64,000 bases of DNA from Cliona cf. orientalis. Its lineage: Eukaryota > Porifera > Demospongiae > Clionaida > Clionaidae. Both the position numbers and the translations under genes were made by a program. How positions within the stretch are numbered: the stretch's first letter is position 1; every line of letters begins with the position of its first letter. The stretch spans positions 3,892,135-3,956,134 of the forward strand of contig OZ005692.1 in NCBI GenBank assembly GCA_963930775.1. The letters are read 5' to 3'. Shown here one piece after another: positions 22,791 through 34,500 of this stretch. The notes beneath the pieces are model-generated. The model saw nothing but the letters and a program-made list of their open reading frames with translations, had not been told where the DNA came from and ran no database searches.

Positions 22791-24555
22791 CTCTATGATA
22801 CTTTATAGCCTAAAAGTTTTGCATTTTTGACGGCATTAAATTATTGCATACAAAGGGGAGAGTACCAAAAGAGTATAATATTATTATTAATTGTTATTGA
22901 CTGTAAAAAACTGATACATTCGTAATTATAAATTGTGCCATTACAGATCGATGCATTTTTATTGGCAGCTCCATGAGCCTTTAGGTATAGCTACTTGTAG
23001 CGCTAGCCCTAGCAACACCCTACCTTTTGGCCCACTCAGTGCAATTTAGGACAGTCTTATCTGTGTTCGTCAATGAAATATGCACATTAAATATTTCAGG
23101 AGCTAATACTAGTGCTTTTGTGACAATTGAGTACTGATCATGATATTGAACTTGAAGCCCAACTCTAGTACTTTCATACAGTAACCACATAATTTAATAT
23201 CTAATCAATTAAGCGGTATAACCGCGATTAACCACACCCTCTGAAACACTATTTGTAGTTTTCCAACATTGTTTCTGCAGATTTTTCTTACCTTAAGTTA
23301 AATCTAAGCTACTTTTCTTGATTTTCACTGAGGGATATTCAATACCGTGATAAGAAAAACATTGCAAAAAAAACCCCAAAAACACCATTACAGATACCCT
23401 GACGGTACGATCTTTCGTACACACCCACAAAGAGGAGCGATCAGTCGACTTATCCCTCGGAAGATCCTTACTCAATATCTCGAAGTTTAGCTTTCCACTA
23501 TTCAAACTGCGAAACAACTCCTGGAACAATAATATTGGAGCTTGCAGAAAAAAAAATCACTTGATAATTGCGGCTATATATGCGGCTACACAGCCGTGGC
23601 TTGTACTAGCTACGCCACTATCAGGTGACGTCACGTCAAACTACTAATTGGCCACAAATCTGCATCCTAAGTGGCCGTTAGTACGGCACGCGCGATAAGA
23701 CTTGAGACAGTCCTTAAACGCACTGAGCAAATTTAAAGTTCAGATGATGTTACATGCAACAGCACACACAGGAGAAACCATAGTCGATAACTGGCACTTT
23801 ATACGCTATAGTGCCAACAATTATTTTTGGAGGCGCTTATCAAAATTAATTGAGCAGATTGCAGCTTCCACGTACATACTGCATGGGATATGCAGGATGC
23901 ATGTTGTCGACATGCAGTTCTCAAAAGTAAAGTAGCTAGATTAATATCATGCATAATGAAAATCGTGTACTGGCTGGCTAAAAGCGCATTAAATTTTTAT
24001 GAAATTAATTATAATTTTTAATATCAGGGCAGAAAATTTTTGCGCTTTGCACACAATTAATGGTCATCAAGTATCCTTCCTCCCCCATTACAAATAATAC
24101 TACGCCCGGCATGAGGGGTAAAAACTGGTTTCAATAAAATCTTGATGGATAGGTATCCAGGACCTATTTTAATTAAATCTAGAATCTGATGATAAATTTG
24201 GACAAGTACCATTGCATAATCATTATGATATTCATTACTGCTTTTAATGAGTCTTGGAGAGGTCAAGTCCTTTGTCTCTTGGTGGTTGAAGTTAATAAGT
24301 AAATTTATCTTTTATGGGGGGTGTACCTTAATTATTATTACTATAATAATTATATTAGAACAATCTAATAATATAAATCTTAGCCCAAAAAACTTACAAT
24401 GTGTATCGCTGTGATGACAAACACCGTTTCTTTACGGCTTGGTCTGCATCTGCTAGCACTGAGTCTATCACTGCTATTTATTAATGCTAAGACTCACATC
24501 CGCCTCCAATGAGGACTAGCTTGAAGGACTGCAGCGGGGGGGCGCCTATTTCATG
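22791..24555. other. non-coding stretch without recognised gene
   Basis: No recognisable exon. A 78-residue open frame at 23293-23529 (minus) has no family resemblance and no clear splice context. Around 23985-24110 there is a fragment with GCGCTTTGCACACAATT, as in some MITE interiors of this window. Confidence 0.4.
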
Positions 24556-25090
24556 CAAAATTAGTTTTGGGATAAAAATTAACAAGGGTGCACATATGAC
24601 TTGAGGTGTAACTAGCCATATTAATAACAATCACTTAGTATCAATAATCACTAAGTCTTAATACCAAAAATTTTACAAAGTAACAAAAGATTATTACTCC
24701 TTGTTTTCCACGGAGTAAAAGCAAAACTTGAAATAGCTAGTTGTGGCAACAAAGCCAAATCAGATGCTGATTATGAATATTATAAACTTGAGCATAAACT
24801 TTTTGATAAAACAAGTCTAACAACATAGCACACACTGACATCTACCCTTGGTATAATAAACTGAGATCTGGTTGCCATGGTTCATGCACGATAACTAGTT
24901 CACACATGCGAGCTATATTAATTTCAAAATCTTCACCAATGGCAGAATAAGAAAGAGATCAATATTTGAAAGCTTGCACATACATAGCCATATATACTTT
25001 TTGTATCTACAGTTGCTCTCCCCATTGACTCGAGGTAATTAACATAATACCAGTATTGTGCATAAAATTAGGATGATTGTGAATAAAATG
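24556..25090. repeat. duplicated non-coding block, second copy at 28126-28640
   Basis: Blocks in the same order in both copies: TAACAATCACTTAGTA, ACTTGAGGTGTAACTAGCCAT, ATTATTACTCCTTGTTT, ACTGAGATCTGGTTGCCATG, TTCACCAATGGCAGAATAA. Each copy sits next to a composite-repeat end. Confidence 0.7.
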
Positions 25091-25097
25091 GTGTGTA

Positions 25098-25930
25098 TCA
25101 TAGAGTCGGTAGACTCTGTGATAGGGATGGCATGGACACTCCCATATACGTAATACATTATAACACCCACATATCTCAAAACAGGTAACTTGGTGAACTT
25201 TCTAAGTGCCAAAATCAGAATCTCCAGCAATATTAATGATCTACTATTGAGACCAAGATCATTCATCATAATAATTGCATATGCCAGAACCAGATGTTCA
25301 AAAAAACACCCATTTGTCAATCTTTCTTTTTCATTACCAGGGCTGCCTTAATTGACCTATCATCTTAGTTTGAGTATAAATTCACTCCATTTTGTGACGC
25401 ACAGGTCCATGACATGCTAGTTTTGCATTATCTCTACAGTAATATTACGTAATGGTGGGAGTGTACAGCACATTAACGAAAAGGGTGTGTCTGATACGCC
25501 ATTTTAACTTACATTGCACATGCTCATAATGTGTTGCCATGGTGAAGTCATGTGACTGTAGTCAGTGGCGCGCGCCACTGCCGCTTGCTAGCTAGCTAGC
25601 TAGCGCCTAGCACCTCGAGCCAAGCCATAGCTAAGCGCCAGGCTCTCTCGCTAGGCCAGTGCAAATGCGAGTGATTATTACTATAACAGGCCTATTGATG
25701 TTGATTTGTTCAAGATATGCTATCCTTTGAATGTTCTTGATTTGCATGTGTGAGAAATTCATGTTCTCCCTGTCAGTCAGTTTTTTTATTATGATCCCCA
25801 TGCATATAGTGTTGATATGATTATCTCTTATTCCCACAAATTTTATTTGTATATACTTTTTGGCATTGCCATCCCTACTTCATCCTTCAATTTTATACTT
25901 CTTTCTGCTCTTTTTTATTGTGTAAGTGCA
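25098..25930. repeat. composite repeat copy b, truncated, opposite orientation to copy a
   Basis: Begins GAGTCGGTAGACTCTGTGAT and continues with the TCATTCATCAT..CAGAACCAGATGTTC region. It loses similarity near 25660 and ends in a single arm remnant around 25850-25910 (GCCATCCCTACTTCATCC). The full palindrome of the other copies is missing here. Confidence 0.6.
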
Positions 25931-26515
25931 ACTACAGTAAGTATAATTATTGAAGATGGAAAATGCCGAAGTTCGCACGTGCATGCACAAGTAATAGCCA
26001 CACCCCTCGTTAATTTGCCTAGGTGATAAAGCATAGATAATGCCAAAGAAGGCTATTTCAGGTGGCCAAGTAGCTATGAGGCTCTAGTTACAATTGATTT
26101 TATTGATTATCTTTGTCACTACTGAGCTGGCTGTTATGCTGACTGCTGAGGGCCGTGCCGTACCCGTACATTGAGGCCTCGAGTCTCCACATTCCAATGT
26201 AGCACTAGCACTGCACGCACTAGCCTCTACCTAGATTCACTATATCGCGCTCGCTTGTTTTGATATTGCCATCCCTAATTCATCTATCAATTTTATTCAA
26301 TTATTTTTGTACTTGTAATAATAATATAATTGTAGCTCATTAGATTATTTAATAATAATTAAAATTAATATTATTAGATATCTGATGAGTAACTGTAATT
26401 AATTGGCAACACATAGCCATCAATTGTTACATTTTCGATTTCAGAGTGGGTTTAGGAAAGTTGACAAACTGATATACAGTATTGCATCCAGCTATAATAT
26501 AGCTATTATATATAG
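25931..26515. repeat. rearranged pieces of the composite repeat
   Basis: Fragments in mixed orientation, including TGCCAAAGAAGGCTATTTCAG (compare 21940) and a solitary palindrome arm near 26270-26330 (GCCATCCCTAATTCATCTAT). No gene seen. Confidence 0.5.
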
Positions 26516-26518
26516 CTA

Positions 26519-26893
26519 CAAGTATAAAAAACAATTGAATAAAATTGAAGGATGAAGTAGGGATGGCAGTGCCAAAAAATACACAAACAAGATTTGTAAG
26601 GATAACGTATCACATCCACTATACATCCCTACGCTTGCTTTTCTCAGATTCAGCATGTAATTTAAAAGTGTCACTACTATTGATATTGATCCCTGGGCAT
26701 ACAGTATTGATTTTCCATTCCTGCATGCATGTGCCCCATGTACAATATTATGTGTGTGCCCGGCTACTCAAAAACAAGCGTAGGGATGTATAGTGGATGT
26801 GATACGTTATCCCTACGAATCTTGTTTGTGTATTTTTTGGCACTGCCATCCCTACTTCATCCTTCAATTTTATTCAATTGTTTTTTATACTTG
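26519..26893. repeat. long near-perfect palindrome, start of composite repeat copy c
   Basis: Arms of about 124 nt (26519-26642 and 26770-26893) differ from perfect complementarity at only about three positions by eye. The arm sequence is the same family as at 21399 but carries locus-specific differences, such as GGATAACGTATCACATCC, that are present in both arms. Confidence 0.8.
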
Positions 26894-28083
26894 TTACTGT
26901 TCTTTTTTTAGTGCCCTCAGGGCCTGGTAGTTATTAATTTTCATCAATGCCACCTAGCTAACTAATCTCGTGGGGACAGAGGCTGGGCATGAGACTATAC
27001 ATATACCATGGCGACCGGTTTGCCTCATGATTCATTAAGGTTAAAAACTTAATGCATGGAACTAGCTACTTCAAAAAATTTTTTCAACCGTGCTCCAGCA
27101 ATAAATACAATATTACTATAGGGAAGCAAGTATACCATGTTTGTGTGATCTTAGCCTTTGCATGAGTCAGGCAGCTATGGTACCCCAACACACCGCGAGT
27201 TCAAACTTGAATACTCCTGTCACGAAGTGCAAATCCCAGGCAGTCTTTGATAGCTTGCTAGGATGTCTTCTTTTGCATCACACACTATTGAACGTGCATC
27301 AGTGGGGTTCTCGAGACAGCTCAGGTAACTAACTGACCTGCGAATGAAGCCACGCCCCTTGTTATCTCGATCCTGAAGCTGGCTGACTCAACCGGGAAAC
27401 TCAGTGAAAGAAGGCTGTTTAGCGACGAAAACATTCTGTTTCAGGAGCATGATATTTTATAGGCCAGTAAGCTTACTGTTGGTAAGTAGCCACTATGATC
27501 GTCAGTTCACTGAGCTGATCAGCTGAGTGCTCGTGCTCGATCCGGCGAGCAGGTCCTACGCAGATCCTGGCTGCGCCGCGCACGCGCACCACTTACATCG
27601 GTCACGTGACTTCACCATGGCAACACCAAATGAGCATGCGCATTATATGACAAAATGGCTAATTGGACACACCCACTCGCAAAACGCGCGCTGTACACAC
27701 CCACAATTAAATCGCTATCCTGATAACACAAAATGAGCGTACCACAGACGTGCGCGCTCCAAAATAGAGTGGATTTATTCTCAAACTAAGGTGAGCGGTC
27801 ATGGTAGTCTTGAGTTAGCCCAGGAAAACAGAAAGAAAGAAAGAAAGAAGAAAGAAAGATTGACAAATGGCTATTTTTTTGAACATCTGGTTCTGGCATG
27901 TACAATTGAGTTGATGGATGATCTTGGTCTTGTTAGATAGATAATTTGCTGTAGATTCTGATTTTGACACTTAGAAAGTTCACAAAATTACCTGTTTTGA
28001 GATATTTGGATTTTTGTAATGTATTATATATATGGAGTATCCGTGCCATCCCTACTTATAGAGTCTACCGACTCTGTGATAGA
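26894..28083. repeat. composite repeat copy c, body
   Basis: Same block order as copy a (21767-22790), ending CCATCCCTACTTATAGAGTC. Contains an AGAA-type microsatellite near 27830-27860. No coding content. Confidence 0.65.
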
Positions 28084-28125
28084 CTGGCTACTGGCCATAG
28101 TATTATAGATATATACAACATGTTC

Positions 28126-28640
28126 CATGCAGAATGAGTTTTGGCATAAAAATTAACGAGGGTGCACATGTTACTTGAGGTGTAACTAGCCATGTTAATA
28201 ACAATCACTTAGTACCGACAATCACAAATTTTATAAAGCAACAAAAGATTATTACTCCTTGTTTGCCACGGAGTAAAAGCAAAACTTGAAATAGTTGTGG
28301 TAACAAAGCCCAAATCAGTCGCTGATCATGATTATTGTAAACTTGGGCATAAACTTTTCAATAAAACAAGTCTGATAACTATTATAATAACATAGCACAC
28401 ACTGATATCTACTCTTGGTAAAATAAACTGAGATCTGGTTGCCATGGTTCATGCACGCTAACTACATTAATTTCAAAATTAGCTCTTCACCAATGGCAGA
28501 ATAATAAGAGATCAAAATTAATAATATAAGCTTGCATATTATACCTAGCCATACTTTTTGGATCTGCAGTTGCCCTCCACATTGACTTGAGCTATAATTA
28601 CCGGTATTGTCCATAAAATTTTGGTTGAGGATGATTGTGA
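28126..28640. repeat. duplicated non-coding block, second copy of 24556-25090
   Basis: Blocks in the same order and orientation as the first copy (for instance ACTTGAGGTGTAACTAGCCAT). Followed by a single MITE end related to 9545-9955. Confidence 0.7.
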
Positions 28641-29284
28641 ACAAGATTTAAGGGGTTTATCCAAAGTCCTTGTGGAAATATTAATGTCATTATGACATTA
28701 ATATCCCCTCTTCCCCTCATTACATCACAGCGTTTCAGTCCCATTCTGCCTAGCTACACAATCATATTATACTATATACAATGAAAAATATTTTTCAGAG
28801 CGATAATTTTCTTATATAATCCGTGTCATTACATGAGGGCATGGATACGCGTCTTGGATGCGCCCGTTTACTATGAACGCATGGTGTGGGCGGAGAGAAA
28901 GTCTGCACTACAAGGCTCAGGATTGGTCAGAACTGTAGGGCCGTGTGCATAATGCCTCGGGCCATAGCTATAGTTAGAGATGCATTGTCGAATGATTGAC
29001 GCGAAAGTACCCCGCATTTCAAGAGGCCTGCTAAGCAACCCAGCCAACAACCCAGCCAAGCACAACTGGCTCAAGCAGTATGGTATTCTATTAATAGCCC
29101 ATCCACATGCAGCCTCACAAGCCACACTTCTATAGCTATAAAGATTGAGGCAATTTGCAATCATTAGAATCGCAATCTGGCTTGTATGGCACTATTCACA
29201 ATCATTTAACTATGCATTCAAAACCCGACCTATGGTAATAAGTACTAAATCTTGTAAAAAAGTGATAATGGGCAGATTTAGGGG
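28641..29284. other. spacer up to the left boundary of the duplicated GTPase locus
   Basis: Similarity to the left copy of the GTPase locus begins near 29235 (GTAATAAGTACTAAATC against ATAATAAGTACTTG at 2445), just beyond GTPase A exon 2. Left of this I see no gene; the 97-residue minus-strand frame at 28871-29164 has no features of a protein. Confidence 0.45.
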
Positions 29285-29756
29285 TAGCCTCGTCCCCAGG
29301 CCTTCTGAGGGGGGGAGGGGGAAGGAAGGCCTGGTATCCACTGCATGCGCATGCGCTACATTTTCCGTATAATTTACCGTAAAGTGTCCGTACACTCATA
29401 TCTACCACGTGCTGACAAGTGAAACGGTCCATGTGTCTAAAGAATGCGGAATGACCTCCCGACCTTTGTACTAGCGATCACGCTAAACGCGTGCCCACGC
29501 TGTTCAGAGGCCTTTGTCGATCGATGGACAATATCGCTCGGGCCACCTCGAAATCTCGCTCGAATTTCCAACTATCTAAGCCTGCCATTACTAGGTACGT
29601 TGAGCACGATGCATTAAGGTCAAAGGACAAGTATACTAGACAGTATCCGTACGTAATCGGATTATTCAGAATCTGAATAATAACAGCGCATGCGCATGCA
29701 GTGGATACCAGGCCTTCCTTCCCCCTCCCCCCTCAGAAGGCCTGGGGACGAGGCTA
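29285..29756. mobile_element. TIR element with TAGCCTCGTCCCCAGGCC ends and 9-bp target duplication
   Basis: Ends TAGCCTCGTCCCCAGGCCTT and complement AAGGCCTGGGGACGAGGCTA, with further symmetric blocks (GGTATCCACTGCATGCGC and complement). ATTTAGGGG is duplicated on both sides. It is absent from the equivalent position in the left copy of the locus (about 2490), giving an empty site. Same family style as 4898, 30547 and 45879. Confidence 0.8.
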
Positions 29757-30546
29757 ATTTAGGGGTAGCTAATGTCACTAGAAACTATGAAATCCATGCA
29801 ATGCATATATATCTTGGAAAAAAAACCTTGTGATACTGTTGCAGTATGTAATTATACTACCTACTCTATACCATGCAAGTCTTAATGTCCGAAAAATGCA
29901 TAGTGAACAAAATTTAATCGTAAATCATGGCCATGATTTCTATCCTCTTTGATGTGCATGCATGTGTTACTTGTTGATGATAATTATTCATGTACAATAA
30001 TAATATTATTATCATGCTTGCTTACTTTCTTGCTGGTGATAACTATCTCTGCTGATGTATACGTACCCTATCATGCATGTGTTGCTTGACCACCTGCCCT
30101 CCTCACACTTATCAACCAGGTTTATTATGGTTGAGGTTAGCCATCACAACTATGGGGACTTTTGGTGGTCAACTGACTTGCAGGGGTAACTATGACAGCA
30201 ATTTCTATACCTGACTCTTCTGGTTGCTGCAGACACAAAAACGCCCTCCATGCATGCAAACAGGGCCATCCATGTACACTGATTTTGTATACTAACAAGC
30301 AATTCAAGATAATTCATAGCCCATAACAGTGAATAGACTACAGTAGAGTCCCTCTATTTCATGTACCTTTTGAACAACTTCAGGTTTGTATACTGCTTCT
30401 CAGTTTAACTGGGGTCATGTTATTATTATAGCCTAAGATTCTCATTAAGTTGAGATGTATTCATTTCGCAATAGTTCGCCATATTATAGCATTTCAATAC
30501 ATACCTAAAATTCTACGGACAAGGCTAGCTAGATGTTAGTATGCAT

Positions 30547-30883
30547 TAGTCTCGTGCCCAGCCCCTCCTATATATGCAAATAGGGAGAAAAGGTCTGGTG
30601 AAAAGGGTCGCACTACCGTGTCCCTTCGGAATGCAATAATATTATTGGCTTTTTGGTGTGTGTTAAATAAGAAATAAACCATACCGTGCACGCGCATAGC
30701 TGTAGCTAGCTACGTAGATCAGGCGCATGCGTGCAACAGATAATTACATTCCAATAGTCATGTGACTACGCTACTGCAATCTGATTGGCCACGTACGATT
30801 TTCAACGTGGGGACACAGTAGTGCGACCCTTTTCACCAGATCCTTTCTCCCTTTTTGCGTAGGAGGGGCTGGGCACGAGACTA
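30547..30883. mobile_element. TIR element with TAGTCTCGTGCCCAGCCCC ends
   Basis: Ends TAGTCTCGTGCCCAGCCCCT and AGGGGCTGGGCACGAGACTA, then AAAGGGTCGCACTA and its complement TAGTGCGACCCTTTTC. The left copy of the locus is uninterrupted here (GTTAGCATGCATATAGATTT at 3601). The target duplication is imperfect, 9-12 bases long. Confidence 0.8.
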
Positions 30884-30911
30884 GTAAGCATGCATATAGA
30901 TTTCTACTCAC

Positions 30912-31388
30912 CATGTAGATGGCTGATTCATTTTTCTTGTATGAACTCTACTGTACATGTAACTTTGGTGGGGTTTGAAGCTCTACAAGTCTTTCTTTTG
31001 CTGACTTTGTCGCCAATGAGCGTCATTTAGTGCTATGTGGTGGAGTCACTATCGATTTCAATCTACTCTTTGCTGATGGTGAGTGGCCTTGAACACTAGA
31101 GCATGGCAATGATGCGACATGTTTGGCCGATAAAGAACACACAACCATAGGAGGATCAGTGTGCTTTACAGGTCTGGGAGGAAGAAGAGGGCGTGTGTCT
31201 AGTGACTGGCAGCTGGTGGAGGTAGCATATTGCTTCTTTATGGAAACAGGTTGTGATTCATTATGCTCGCATTCTGATCTTCCAGAGAAAGTTTCGGGTT
31301 CACAATCCTTATCTTTAGCAGCTGATATACGTCCTTCAGCACGGCAATAAGACCGGCTTCTTGAAGCAATCGAGCGTTTCTCTTCCAT
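30912..31388 (-). pseudogene. broken copy of GTPase A first exon
   Basis: Same start, length and splice donor as GTPase A exon 1 (3629-4103), and high similarity in between, with shared runs SAAKDKDCEPETFSGRS and LDTRPLLPPRPVKHTD. The frame stops after about 122 codons (TGA near 31023, where the left copy reads SSNSHSLATK). No GTPase A exons 2-7 follow on this strand: similarity ends at about 29235. It is the dead partner of the head-to-head pair whose live member is GTPase B. Confidence 0.8.
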
Positions 31389-31599
31389 TATCACAATGTC
31401 ATACAGCTCTCCATGTGCTGCTCACCAGAATCTTCAGCGTCATCGGCGCATGCGCAAATTACATGCGCGGTAGAACTAGACCAGCTGACAAGCCACACCC
31501 CATCCCACGCTAGCTGTAATTACAAGGGATTTACTCGCATATTGGAGCTTATAAAGCTGCAGCTCGAACAGCAAGTTCAACTTCAACATTGTTTTCATT
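31389..31599. promoter_or_regulatory. putative shared promoter between divergent GTPase starts
   Basis: Only 211 bases separate the two divergent start codons, so one region must have driven both. It contains the palindrome GCGCATGCGC (31446-31455), matching the NRF-1 consensus known from bidirectional animal promoters. The left copy keeps CGCATGCGCA near 4728. The caveat is that GCGCATGCGC-like strings also occur inside repeats in this window (for example 29345 and 45940). Confidence 0.45.
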
Positions 31600-34500
31600 A
31601 TGGCATCACAAATGTGTACAGAGCAGCAGGAAAATTCTAATAGTGCATCTGTAGCAGAGCTGATAGCAATTGCAACAGAATCAGAACCCAAAGTGACCAA
31701 GGAGACACCGCGGCAAGGCAAGACTCTACCAATTGGTACAGGTTGTGCTAGCTACCTAAAATTGTAGCTACTACGTATATTATATGCCTGAGTTCATAAT
31801 GGCTCTTTGAATTGTCAGTCAATAATATAGCTAGCTAGTAGGCACAACAAATCATCAGATAAGATTGATGCAAGTAAACACAGATCCTCTCTGAGGACAA
31901 CTGACTGCCTTAATTTCCGACATTTCGACTAGATCCTCTAGGCATCCTCAGGGCATATTTCTCAGATAAATTCATGCAGATTGCAACTGAGATCTAGAGT
32001 GGTGTCACTTTAAATGCATGCAATCCAATTAGTAATTGAGAGGTCATAAGGTATTCTAGAACTGTGTTAGACTTTCATACAGTTCCCAAGGGTGATCGTG
32101 AGGGTGAACATTCACACAGTTCTTGGGGCCTGAACATGCTTATTACCCTGTATACATGAGTAAGGGGCAAAGCAATCGTTTGTCTGTTATTACTGTCGTC
32201 GTTGTCTGCATGAAAACAGCCTTATCTGGATATTTATAGGCCCCTGGGCAATTAAACCATCAAACATGGCAAAAAGCTGGCTAGGATTGGCTTGCAATCA
32301 AACAACACTGGCCACAAGGGCTAAAAATGCTTGCTTTAGTGTTGCATGCATGGTCGAACCTATCAGCCATACCTACTGTCACAACGGCATGACCATATGC
32401 TTTCTGCCCATGCAGTGACCGGATCTCGTGCTCAGCAGATAGCTAGCAAAATCCTCTCTAACATGCTATGCAATACGCACGGGGTATGTGCTAAAGTGAG
32501 CTCTAGTTGGATACATGTATAGTGGCCGTGGGCTAGAAACTCAAATTCCTCACTATACTATGTAAACTTCATGCATAGCTACAACCTCGGGAATTCGTAG
32601 AGCTGAGCTGGGAACTTAGGGGATTATATCGGTAGCCACGTACAATGACATACATTGTGTAACAATAGCTACAGTGAAACTATTTTAAGGAAATCAATTG
32701 TACTTCATGTCATTTGTCTAACAATGTCATCATGAATAAACTTCAAATTCTACGTATGATGTTTACACTGCATGTACTTGAGCAATGTATCACAATACAC
32801 TTTTCAGGAATGCTGACACCAGAACCATCATTCAAAGGCCGAAGAAAACTTTGCTTCACAGACTGCTGTATGGTAAATACCTATTAACTATTGAGCCGAA
32901 GTTGGATTGTTACATTGGTATCTCCAGGAAATTCACTTATATATCTACTCCAATGGCAGAGTAATATTTCTTGATAGGTTAATCATGCTTGAGAAAGCAT
33001 ACTAGAACTATATACAATGTTAGATTAAATTTTAAACACATCAGCGAAACATCAAAGCCTTGCAGAATTAGTCAGGTGGCACACAAGAGAAATGTGGGTG
33101 TTGAGTATAATATTATGTATACCCCTCTATTGCGTGCATTGAAAAGGTGAGGGAGCCTGAGAGTCCCTGTATTAGTTGGAAGTAAGCAACTAACTGTATT
33201 TAATAAGTATGTATATAATTATAGCTGGAGCTTGATAAGTTTCTATAATCCATGAAAATTCCCTGGAGATCCCATACGGTAACCATGTGACAGTCATGAA
33301 TATTATAGTTATGTATTATTATCACAAGCTGATAAACGTTCACAGGCACTATACAAAGAGTTCAAACATCTTCATAGAGATTATGGAGAGTTAATTATAC
33401 CTGCCGCTCTTTGGGAAGATGTCAAGCAGATTAAAGCAAAACTGCTCCAGGAAAGGAAAAACATCACCATCAGCGTATTTGGACCACATAATTGTGGAAA
33501 AAGCACCTTTATCAATGCATTAATGGGAATTAAGTAAGTGCTTATTAATTATTATAAACGTATTAAATTAATGCTTTGTGCATGCATCTATACTAAGATT
33601 GCTTCCAACGTGGTTAATGAATTGTACTGCTATAAGAGTTAAAATTCAAAATGAAGACAGCATCCATCCTGGATCTTGTAGTGATGCTTGCCAATACCAG
33701 CTGATGCAGGTTAGCAACATGCACATTACGTAAGACTATCTGTATGTATACTTCTTGCTGCACGTGATTAGAATTATGATAGCTAAATTCTATATAAATG
33801 ACTAATTCTTACAGAGTTGCCCTCGACTTCTTAAGCGTGGACGTACAATAGTGCTACAATGTTCACCTATTCATGACTACCTGAAGCGTAAAAACAAAGA
33901 AGCTCGAGATCTCCAACCATTGCGGCCATCTCCTGTAAGGTTTTTTTTCCTCTAACTATTATTATTATTATCATTACATTAAAGTTACTATGATATGACA
34001 TTAATTTCATGTAGTGTACTGAAGAAGCTGTAAGTCTAGTGTTGGAGGTCCATATTCCCATGCTAGACGAAAGAGTCCCAATGGACTGGAAAGTCAGCTT
34101 AATGGACAATCCTGGATTTGGCGAGACAAAGGAATGCATCACTCATCTTGCCGATGCTGCTATGGTATTTAGTTCTGCCTACATCTATCTCATGCAACCG
34201 GGAAATGTCGAGGGTACAGAAGCAGCCAAGTTCTTTACTGAGTTGGACAAAATTGATAGAGGTCCGTATACGATGTAATCCCTCCGTTCTTGACATAATA
34301 ATAATAATTAGAGTCTTGACCAAACTCTTTACATAGCTGGGCACATGCATAGTATAATGATACCCTAATTTAAAATTATCAGGGGTATCCTTATAATAAT
34401 TGAAGGCTGAAAGCTTAACATGCACGGTTACCCCCAGTATCTGTGAAAAGATCTATAAAAGAGTTACTCTACTGCTTAATCAGTGGCGGATTTAGGGGGA

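Noticed and set aside
30547-30883. possible LTR pair or retroviral remnant
   Set aside because: The paired ends are inverted, not direct, and there is no primer-binding site, polypurine tract or viral coding sequence.
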